Source: Nitrospiraceae bacterium | GTDB lineage: Bacteria; Nitrospirota; Nitrospiria; Nitrospirales; UBA8639 | NCBI GenBank assembly: GCA_003523945.1 | Contig: DOFS01000336.1 | Coordinates: 1-13,789, forward strand | Direction: 5' to 3' | Length of the DNA: 13,789 nucleotides | Shown: piece after piece, positions 7,667 through 13,789 of the stretch | How positions within the stretch are numbered: the first letter of the stretch is position 1 | Layout: each line of letters starts with the position of its first letter | Made by a program: the position numbers and the translations under genes | The notes under the pieces: model-generated | The model's input: only the letters and a program-made list of their open reading frames with translations | What the model was told of the DNA's origin: nothing | Databases searched by the model: none

Positions 7667-9202
7667 TTAGGGAAGACCACCCCTGACACGATCAAGGAGA
7701 ACCCTTCTCAGCTCAACCATCGCCCAGGTATCACGGCCACAATATTCATGTAAGGCCTGGGCGATGTGAGCCCGCTCCATCAAGTCGGTTTCATGAAAGA
7801 CCATTTTTTGGTACATGACGGCAGCCACGGCCCCGTTTTGAATCGCTAAATCATCATAAGCCAGGGTAGGCACCAAAGCAGGCAGGACCGTTTTAATGGA
7901 ATAGGATCCGTGAAAGTCTGGATGGTAATAGTGTTGCTGAATGACCGAAAGGAGATCCCACAAACGACGAACCACCTTGGAAAGGGCAGGCTTCAACTGA
8001 GGCAGAACATCCCCAAGCGCAAACAATAGAAACCGTTCATACTCCGAATACACGCAAATAGTCCCGACCTCTCCCAGGCTTTCCAACAGACTCGTGGCCA
8101 CCTCTTCCCGGGGGTCCCGACTATCGGTGCACAGATAATGATGATGCACAACTGTGCCATCGGGATATTCAACATGGTTTGACCACTGAAAGGGGATCGG
8201 CCGATAGGGACGCGTATGCGCAAACGCGGGGATCGCCGGCATAAATGTTTCAAAATCTAAATGATGAACCGGGAACTTGACCGACTGCAGGCGTGGCCGA
8301 AGCAGAGGCGAGATCCATTCCACATTATCCTTTACACGTTGCTGAGTGGCCGATAACTGAATATGGTCTGGGATCTCATCAATGATTTCAATCCCCTCCT
8401 CCAGGAGAAGCGTTTGTAATTTTGAACTACCAGGGAGATGAAACACCCAACGCTTGGGCTTCTCTTTTGTACAATGGTTCCAGAAGGGGCATTCATATGG
8501 CTGATGACAATGACCATCAGGGACAATAGAGGGTGGCTCCGGCTGCTGCAACGTCTTCCTCATATCTTCAAGCTGTGCCTGAATCAATGGACGGCGTGCC
8601 TCCACTTCCTCGGTCTTATTTTCCAAAACAAACATTTCTTCTAAATTCAGATCTCCGCCAAGGAACGAATACTGCGTATTCAGATGCATCAAAAAACACC
8701 CGCTCACTTCAATGCCGGCGCCCTCCAAAACTGCAGCTTGAATGGCCAGATCGTCTAGATGCGTAGCTTTCACTTTCGATGTGGCCTTTACTTCAACCAA
8801 CCGCCACCGGGTGGCATCAATCCGCTCCAGGATGTCCACCCGAACTAAAATACCTTGCCAGACAAACGCCCCTTCAAACAGGGATGGAACGGCTAAGTCC
8901 TTCACAAGCTCACTGGTGCGAAGGAGGGCTGCGGGAATTTGACGGTGAGTTTCTTCAACCAGGACGCCATGGGGAAAATATTGACGTGCAACAACTCCCA
9001 CTTCGGTCCCCATGTCCATGATAGCGCGGCGATCCGGGGTAGGGGGCGTGGCTAACTCCGGCGAATGAATTTCCAGATACAACCGCTTGGCACATTGCAA
9101 GCCAGCCAGAAAGCGGCTTTTGGATAAACGATGCGTTGGAGCAGAATGAGTCAAATGTTTATCAGGTCCTGAAACAAGAGGCATAGCAGAGTTTGGGTTC
9201 AT
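7667..9202 (-). CDS. DUF2779-type double nuclease: Cas4/RecB-like PD-(D/E)XK domain plus DEDDy exonuclease-like domain
   Basis: Protein of 511 residues with two apparent nuclease halves. N-terminal half (about 25-250): SKSRFLAGLQCAKRLYLE with Cys37, then a PD-(D/E)XK core with Asp123 (RVDIL) and Glu137-Val-Lys139 (LVEVKATS), Gln155, and a cysteine cluster Cys232, Cys238, Cys244 (CHQPYECPFWNHC). With Cys37 these four cysteines could bind an iron-sulfur cluster as in Cas4 and AddB. C-terminal half (about 310-505): HLDFETF with Asp316 and Glu318, a possible middle Asp416 (RLWDLL), and YCGRD with Tyr487 and Asp491, the motif layout of DEDDy 3'-5' exonucleases. This matches my recollection of the DUF2779 family. 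Substrate and biological role are unknown; no CRISPR array, cas gene, helicase or toxin is adjacent. The ATG at 9202 lacks a clear Shine-Dalgarno; Met7 is an alternative. Confidence 0.82.
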   Translation of the reverse strand: MNPNSAMPLVSGPDKHLTHSAPTHRLSKSRFLAGLQCAKRLYLEIHSPELATPPTPDRRAIMDMGTEVGVVARQYFPHGVLVEETHRQIPAALLRTSELVKDLAVPSLFEGAFVWQGILVRVDILERIDATRWRLVEVKATSKVKATHLDDLAIQAAVLEGAGIEVSGCFLMHLNTQYSFLGGDLNLEEMFVLENKTEEVEARRPLIQAQLEDMRKTLQQPEPPSIVPDGHCHQPYECPFWNHCTKEKPKRWVFHLPGSSKLQTLLLEEGIEIIDEIPDHIQLSATQQRVKDNVEWISPLLRPRLQSVKFPVHHLDFETFMPAIPAFAHTRPYRPIPFQWSNHVEYPDGTVVHHHYLCTDSRDPREEVATSLLESLGEVGTICVYSEYERFLLFALGDVLPQLKPALSKVVRRLWDLLSVIQQHYYHPDFHGSYSIKTVLPALVPTLAYDDLAIQNGAVAAVMYQKMVFHETDLMERAHIAQALHEYCGRDTWAMVELRRVLLDRVRGGLP

Positions 9203-9427
9203 GGGATTATGCTGCCGAAACAGAATGAGAAAAGGAATATCCCATTTTTTTTCAAATAGTCATCCTCAAGCATCAGCACCCGTCCACGATTCCCGCGTTT
9301 TATTTTTATATGGGGGCATAGTGCTTGATTTTTTCCTCTCATGCAATACGCCATCTACTTCATTCTCTCAGGAAAACTCTGGCAAGTCAGCTTAATGAAG
9401 GCATGATGAGTTGAGGGATACAAGAGA

Positions 9428-9450
9428 TGGATTCTCGCCTGGAGAATCCA
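9428..9450. repeat. perfect inverted repeat (9-bp stem, 5-base loop)
   Basis: TGGATTCTC (9428-9436), loop GCCTG, GAGAATCCA (9442-9450). No T-run follows on either strand, so it is not a simple terminator. It could be a protein-binding site or part of an untranslated RNA. No second copy was noticed in the window. Confidence 0.6.
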
Positions 9451-9609
9451 ACGTTTCACCAGGAGGTGCAATCAATTACTGCCAGAAATCCCTGATTGAA
9501 TCAATCCGGCCATGGGCAAAACCTTTATCAAAAACCATCCTCTTCTCAACCATGTTAAGCCACAACAGCTTAGTTCAGACTCGACTAAATGACCAACTAC
9601 TGTATTGCA

Positions 9610-9884
9610 TGGGGATAAATTTGGAGGATTACCATTACCCCCAAGTCCTGTGCATAAATACCATTCTGGCTGTCTTCATGTACGATATTTTTCATAGGGA
9701 GTGCTTAAACACACCGCACTTTTCGATAACTTGTTGTTTCTTATCACTTTAAACATTTATCACGACACTAATAGAGTGGGACTTTCATAAGATAGAAATC
9801 TCAAATTTTTGCTATTTCAAATAAATTCAGAAGTGGACTTATCCACAAAAGCTGTGGAATATCTCCGAACAACTCTGTTCATAA
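9610..9884. other. cluster of DnaA-box-like sites beside an AT-rich segment (possible origin or DnaA-binding locus)
   Basis: Two sites match the DnaA box TTATNCACA exactly: TTATCCACA at 9839-9847 (+) and TTATGCACA at 9657-9649 (-). One-mismatch sites are TTATCCCCA at 9618-9610 (-) and TTATGAACA at 9884-9876 (-); a two-mismatch site TATTCCACA lies at 9861-9853 (-). Between the two perfect boxes and directly left of the second one, 9781-9840 is about 75% AT, as expected of an unwinding element. No dnaA, dnaN, gyrB, rpmH or parAB gene is present, and flanking genes on both sides run on the minus strand, unlike many origins. The matches are seen; an origin or DnaA-titration role is inference. Confidence 0.35.
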
Positions 9885-9969
9885 CGCCACGAAAACCGCA
9901 TCCTACGCCTCTTTGAGCAAAACGCCTAAGTAGCAGGCATTTCATTTAGGAATATTGAGATGGTGACAA

Positions 9970-9988
9970 GGTTTTGAAAATCAAAACC
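9970..9988 (-). terminator. hairpin directly after hemW, possible weak terminator
   Basis: Perfect 8-bp inverted repeat GGTTTTGA / TCAAAACC with a 3-base loop, starting 8 bases past the hemW stop. The stem is AT-rich and only TTGTC follows on the minus strand, so termination would be weak unless assisted. Confidence 0.35.
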
Positions 9989-9996
9989 AACATTTT

Positions 9997-11178
9997 TCAC
10001 AATAATCGCATTCCGACCGTATCGGCGAATTGACGACCCTTTTGGGTGAGTTGCACACCTATGTCCGTCTGAAAAAGATAATCCTCTTTCACCAATGTTG
10101 TAAAAGATGTTGCCCATACTTCGTCTTGAGATGCCTGATGAACCCAATCAATTGGCACGCCCTCAAGCAAACGCAACCCGAACACAATACGTTCTTTATC
10201 TTGCTGGGCCCGCGACAATAGTTCTTTGTTGGCAATGGGCAACTGCCCGGCCCCCAGGCGCTTCGCATAATGTTCGATACTGGACACATTGCCAAAACGG
10301 CTTTCTGAGAAATACGATTGGGCACTCGGGCCTAATCCCAAATACTCCAATCCCTTCCAATATCGAAGATTATGTTGACAGGCACACCCTGGCTTCGCCC
10401 AATTCGAAAGTTCATATCGAAACAACTGAAGCGGCTCCAGTTGGGCTTCAGCCTGCTGCTGGAAACACGCTTCATGATCCGGATCCATCACCTCAAAAAG
10501 CCCGCGCCGAAATTCCGTATAAAATCGTGTCCCTTTTTCAAGTGAAAGCGCATACAAGGACAGATGAGAGGGATCCAGCTCCAGAGCACGAGCCAGACTC
10601 ATTTCCCATGACTGCACGGTTTGGCTCGGAATCCCGTAGATAAGGTCAAGATTGATATTGGAGAATCCGGCCTGTTTCGCTATCTGCACGCCGGCTAGGG
10701 CTGCCCCTATGGACCCTGAAAGTCCCAACCTCGTTCGTTCCTGTGGATCAAAGGATTGTACTCCTATACTCAAACGAGTCACGCCAGCCTGGTGAAGGGA
10801 ATCCGCATACTGATCCGTGAGAGATTCCGGTGTCGCCTCGACGGTAATTTCACACTGTTCCGAGAGTGAAAACCCGGATCTGACGCTGGAAAGGATTGTT
10901 GCCAACTGTTCTGGGCGTAAGACCGTGGGAGTTCCCCCCCCGACATACACCGTAGAGACGGTTCGCTCACGGATACCGGGTTGACTCGCATACAACGCGA
11001 TTTCACGTTCCAGGGCTTGAAGGAACGATTCTACCCGTTGCTGATCATGGAGGACGAGATAAAAGGCACAAAAATGGCATCGTTTCACACAAAAAGGTAC
11101 GTGTAGATAAATTCCAAGATCGGAAGACAGTGCATTGTGTTCCCCTGAGCGCCCAATCGCCTGTTCCATTACACTCAT
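9997..11178 (-). CDS. hemW: radical SAM heme chaperone HemW
   Basis: Binds heme and delivers it to heme proteins; long misannotated as an oxygen-independent coproporphyrinogen oxidase. With the ATG at 11178 it has 393 residues, the family size. The radical-SAM cluster motif is VPFCVKRCHFCAF, CxxxCxxC with Cys30, Cys34 and Cys37. The fourth cysteine found in true HemN (CxC) is absent, which favours HemW. Further marks are VGGGTP (79-84), EATPES, SIGVQSFDPQ, NLDLIYGIPSQT and the HemW C-terminal motif HNLRYWKGLEYLGLGPSA. A GTG four codons upstream (11190) is possible, but GGAG sits only one or two bases ahead of it; relative to the ATG at 11178 the spacing is about 13. It follows the flavin reductase gene on the same strand after about 140 bases. 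Confidence 0.93.
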   Translation of the reverse strand: MSVMEQAIGRSGEHNALSSDLGIYLHVPFCVKRCHFCAFYLVLHDQQRVESFLQALEREIALYASQPGIRERTVSTVYVGGGTPTVLRPEQLATILSSVRSGFSLSEQCEITVEATPESLTDQYADSLHQAGVTRLSIGVQSFDPQERTRLGLSGSIGAALAGVQIAKQAGFSNINLDLIYGIPSQTVQSWEMSLARALELDPSHLSLYALSLEKGTRFYTEFRRGLFEVMDPDHEACFQQQAEAQLEPLQLFRYELSNWAKPGCACQHNLRYWKGLEYLGLGPSAQSYFSESRFGNVSSIEHYAKRLGAGQLPIANKELLSRAQQDKERIVFGLRLLEGVPIDWVHQASQDEVWATSFTTLVKEDYLFQTDIGVQLTQKGRQFADTVGMRLL

Positions 11179-11318
11179 TTCATCTTGCACTCCATCTACC
11201 GTTCAACCTATTCCACACGAGAACCACCGCTACAACATGCAGGACAGGAATGGTTAGGGAAAGTGAGACCCAAACCGGAAAAGTGAATGGACAAAAATGG
11301 CAATCGGGAACCAACACC

Positions 11319-12035
11319 CTATTTTCCTTCATGATGGCGTTCTCGATAGACAGGACATGTTCCCTTACACTGAAGAAGGCCGGTAACCTCCGCAACCATT
11401 TTTCGATTGCCACAGACATACACCGCCAGATGATCCACATGCGGGAACTCCTGGAGCAGGTGGGTCACGCGTCCCCTTTTTCCTTTCCAATGATGAGCAG
11501 GTTGAGAAAGGGTCAGGATAAACGAAAAATTTTTATAGCAATCGGCCCACTTTTGCAACTCGTCCAAATAGTAGATATCCGACTCACGGCGAAGGCCCCA
11601 CAGCAGGGTCATCGGCTGAGAACAAGATTGCTCAAAGAGACTGGACAGCATGGACCATAAGGGCGCAATGCCGGTTCCCGTCCCAACAAATAACAGATCC
11701 CGTCCAGGGTCCTCATGAAGGTGAAATGAACCAAAAGGACCGGAACAGTCAAGTTCTTCACCAACCGAATGCTCCAACGCAAACGTCGCGCCCTTTCCTT
11801 TTTCTCCCGCGTTAAAGAGTAGTACGAGCTGATGAGAGGAACTGGGAAGTGAAACCAGCGAATAGTATCTCAGGTATGAGAGGCCCGACGCTTCATCAGG
11901 GATGGTAACGGCAATTGATTGGCCTGGGAGAAACTCTAAGGTCGGTGTATCCACTAACTCCAAGATCAACTCTCGAACATCTTGAGTCAGATGCCGAACG
12001 TGAAGAACCTTGGCCCGGAATCGTCTGGGGGTCAT
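11319..12035 (-). CDS. FAD-binding ferredoxin-NADP reductase-like oxidoreductase
   Basis: Flavoprotein of the FNR superfamily, expected to pass electrons between NAD(P)H and a partner protein or small acceptor. With the ATG at 12035 it has 238 residues, like Fre-type members. FAD domain (about 5-105): FLPGQSIAV, the RYYS flavin motif near 56-59 and GKGATFAL near 80-87. NAD(P) domain (about 112-225): VGTGTGIAPLWSML near 117-130, GLRRESDIYYLDEL, and VCGNRKM near 207-213. No plant-type 2Fe-2S domain is attached; only two isolated cysteines occur near the end. The frame continues 54 codons upstream to an ATG at 12197, but that extension looks unlike any family member and is left out. Neither start has a strong Shine-Dalgarno. 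The electron partner and substrate cannot be told. Confidence 0.82.
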   Translation of the reverse strand: MTPRRFRAKVLHVRHLTQDVRELILELVDTPTLEFLPGQSIAVTIPDEASGLSYLRYYSLVSLPSSSHQLVLLFNAGEKGKGATFALEHSVGEELDCSGPFGSFHLHEDPGRDLLFVGTGTGIAPLWSMLSSLFEQSCSQPMTLLWGLRRESDIYYLDELQKWADCYKNFSFILTLSQPAHHWKGKRGRVTHLLQEFPHVDHLAVYVCGNRKMVAEVTGLLQCKGTCPVYRERHHEGK

Positions 12036-12257
12036 GCCTAGGAATGTAGAGAATCTTGTGTGATCTGGCAAGAGCCTAGCATCGAGGTTTTCTCCATTTC
12101 CGCCAAAGGCCAAGAGACCTTCACTGATAGCACCGCATCCCGAATAAACAGAGGGCAGCTTCCATTGGGGCAGAGAGACCAGCACTGAGATGCTCATGAC
12201 GCTCGCTGTATCTCACTTGAGGAAATGTGGCCTGGGGCCTCAGAAGAATTTGAGACC

Positions 12258-13789
12258 TCACAGGTCAACGGAATCGGCGAGATCCAATAAAAATGCATAG
12301 ATCATCGCGGTTTCCTCATAACGTTTAAACCGTCCTGAGGCTCCGCTATGACCTGCATCCATATTAGTTTTGAGCAAAAGGCGTTGATTATCGGTCCTCA
12401 ATGCACGCAGTTTCGCAACCCATTTTGTCGGCTCCCAAAATTGCACTTGCGAGTCGTGCAAACCTGAAGTCACCAAAAGGTGAGGATACGACTGGGGCAG
12501 AAGATTATCGTAAGGCGAATAGGAAAGCATGTACTCATAAAACTGTTGTTGGTTGGGATCCCCCCATTCATCATATTCTCCGGTCGTCAGTGGGATATTG
12601 GGATCTAACATCGTGGTCACCACATCCACAAAAGGGACTTGGGCCACTACTCCGTGAAACAAATCAGGCCGCATATTCATAATTGCCCCCATCAACAAGC
12701 CACCAGCGCTTCCACCAAGGGCGAATAATTTCTGAGGAGCGCCATACCCTTTCTTCACAAGAAATTCGGCACAAGCAATAAAATCCGTGAAGGTATTTTT
12801 TTTATACAATAATTTACCGCTTTCATACCATTGTCGCCCCAATTCCTCCCCACCTCGAATGTGGGCAATCGCATAGACAAACCCACGATCCAGCAAACTA
12901 AGACGGGGGGAGCTAAAACTTGCATCTATGCTGGCGCCATAGGACCCATACCCATACAGCAAGAGGGGATGGGTGCCATTCGGGGCAAATCCCTTTTTGT
13001 AGACCAGGGAAATCGGAATGGAGACACCATCTGGTGCGGGAGCAAAAAGTCGCTCGGTCTGATAATGGCTGACGTGAAAATCCCCAAGGACCGGCTCTTG
13101 TTTCAGAAGAATTTTCTCTCGTGATTCCATATGATAATCATAGATCGTCATGGGAGTGGTCATCGAGGTATACCCAAACCGAAGATAAGGCGTATCGGCT
13201 TCAAGATTATCCCCCAAGGTTGCCAGGTAGGCCGGCTCACCAAAATCCAATTCATGTTCAGAGCCATCCGTGGTCCGAAGCATTCGAAGATGGATGAGAC
13301 CCTGTTTTCGTTCTTCTAGCACCAGGAAATTTTCGAACAGCTCGAATCCTTCCAGAAATACTTCCACGCGGTGAGGAATAACTTCTTGCCACTGCGTGAT
13401 GTCCGTTTTTTTTATTTCAGTCCGCATCAAACGAAAATTTTTGGCCTCATCATTGGTTCGAATAAAGAAATAATCTCCAAGATGATCCACATCGTATTCA
13501 TGCCCTCGTTTCCGTGCCTGGAATATCTGGAAATCGTGTTCCGGATGATCCGCGTTCACATACCGGTACTCACTCGTGATGGATTGATGGGATCCAATCA
13601 ACAAATACCGCTTGGATTTGGTCTTTTCGATCGAAACCGAAAAGGTCTCATCTGTTTCTTCATAGACCAACGTATCCAGCTTCGGATCCGTTCCCAACCG
13701 ATGGCGGAAGATCTGGAATGAACGCAACGTTTCAGGGTCTTGTCTGGAATAGAAGAGCGTACGATTATCATTGCCCCACTCCATATTGC
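12258..13789 (-). CDS. ptrB: oligopeptidase B (S9A serine peptidase), N-terminal end outside window
   Basis: Trypsin-like oligopeptidase that cuts short peptides after Arg or Lys. The frame is open to the right edge; about 510 of an expected 680-700 residues are present, so part of the beta-propeller is missing. Numbering from the Met at 13784: propeller segment with SMTTP near 207-211, then the alpha/beta-hydrolase domain from about 250, with YGYGSYGASIDA (277-288), HIRGGEELGRQWY (308-320), nucleophile Ser359 in GGSAGG, Asp444 in SGLHDSQV and His479 in MDAGHSG. The triad is complete, and the similarity to E. coli PtrB is high over the whole visible length. GACCT/AGGTC (5-bp stem) at the stop codon is too weak to call a terminator. 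Expression could continue into the downstream flavin reductase gene. Confidence 0.94.
   Translation of the reverse strand, partial: NMEWGNDNRTLFYSRQDPETLRSFQIFRHRLGTDPKLDTLVYEETDETFSVSIEKTKSKRYLLIGSHQSITSEYRYVNADHPEHDFQIFQARKRGHEYDVDHLGDYFFIRTNDEAKNFRLMRTEIKKTDITQWQEVIPHRVEVFLEGFELFENFLVLEERKQGLIHLRMLRTTDGSEHELDFGEPAYLATLGDNLEADTPYLRFGYTSMTTPMTIYDYHMESREKILLKQEPVLGDFHVSHYQTERLFAPAPDGVSIPISLVYKKGFAPNGTHPLLLYGYGSYGASIDASFSSPRLSLLDRGFVYAIAHIRGGEELGRQWYESGKLLYKKNTFTDFIACAEFLVKKGYGAPQKLFALGGSAGGLLMGAIMNMRPDLFHGVVAQVPFVDVVTTMLDPNIPLTTGEYDEWGDPNQQQFYEYMLSYSPYDNLLPQSYPHLLVTSGLHDSQVQFWEPTKWVAKLRALRTDNQRLLLKTNMDAGHSGASGRFKRYEETAMIYAFLLDLADSVDL

Larger units (their letters stand above)
9203..9996. other. 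gene-free region of about 800 bases, AT-rich in part
   Basis: No convincing coding sequence on either strand. The longest plus-strand frame (9411-9752) has an AGGAGG at 9461-9466 but no standard start at the right distance, and its product (many Cys, His, Leu, Ile) looks like translated noncoding DNA. The stretch 9781-9840 is about 75% AT. The region contains a perfect 9-bp hairpin (9428-9450), a group of DnaA-box matches (9610-9884) and a hairpin next to the hemW stop (9970-9988). Promoters for the nuclease gene at its left end should be here, but none was convincing. Confidence 0.6.

Noticed and set aside
7667..9202. The Cas4-like domain as a sign of a CRISPR system
   Set aside because: No repeat-spacer array and no other cas gene in the window; the domain is fused to a DUF2779-type exonuclease half, unlike Cas4.
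9411..9752. 113-codon plus-strand frame with an AGGAGG inside it
   Set aside because: No ATG, GTG or TTG at the right distance after the Shine-Dalgarno-like site, composition typical of translated noncoding DNA, and no recognisable motif.
10107..10643. 178-codon plus-strand frame opposite hemW
   Set aside because: Lies fully antisense to conserved hemW; no family resemblance.
9997..11178. Oxygen-independent coproporphyrinogen oxidase (HemN) as the identity
   Set aside because: The fourth cysteine of the HemN CxxxCxxCxC motif is missing and the C-terminal HNLRYWKG motif is that of HemW.
11130..11660. 176-codon plus-strand frame opposite the flavin reductase gene and the hemW start
   Set aside because: Antisense to the conserved NAD(P) domain; a shadow frame.
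12254..12266. GACCT/AGGTC hairpin at the ptrB stop as a terminator
   Set aside because: Only 5 bp and no T-tract directly after it.

Overview
The window looks like ordinary chromosome from a Nitrospirota bacterium, most likely a Nitrospira-like nitrite oxidiser. This rests on overall protein character (EF-P, AccC, the TapB-like secreted protein, the gene mix) and roughly 50% GC judged by eye; no database was searched, so the taxon is an inference. No rRNA, tRNA, CRISPR array, insertion sequence or prophage was recognised.

Layout. Positions 1-1260 (+) hold the 3' part of a P5C/glutamate-semialdehyde dehydrogenase that enters from outside the window. A secreted TapB-like protein (1153-2073, -) converges on it and overlaps its 3' end. 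A divergent intergenic region (2074-2382) follows, then an SDR oxidoreductase and bioD (2383-3885, +) in what looks like one transcript. From 7520 down to 3866 on the minus strand runs a compact run aroQ-efp-accB-accC-thiE, preceded by a good sigma70-type promoter (7620-7648) and carrying a possible partial terminator between accB and accC. thiE is coupled to accC by an ATGA overlap and its 3' end overlaps that of bioD. Upstream of that run lies a two-domain nuclease of the DUF2779 type (7667-9202, -). About 800 bases without a convincing gene (9203-9996) contain an AT-rich segment and two perfect DnaA-box matches plus several near matches. The right end carries hemW, a flavin-dependent ferredoxin-reductase-like protein and oligopeptidase B (9997-13789), all on the minus strand; the last is cut by the window edge.

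How the genes fit together. The central block links biotin supply and use: BioD makes dethiobiotin, AccB is the biotinylated carrier and AccC the biotin carboxylase of acetyl-CoA carboxylase. AroQ (shikimate pathway), EF-P (translation of polyproline stretches) and ThiE (thiamine phosphate synthesis) are housekeeping partners on the same transcript. HemW is a heme chaperone, which would suit a cytochrome-rich nitrite oxidiser if the taxon guess is right.

I did not find a clear new multi-gene system. The items most worth checking are the DnaA-box cluster at 9610-9884, the double nuclease at 7667-9202, the accB/accC attenuator-like hairpin, and the antisense C-terminal extension of the TapB-like protein.
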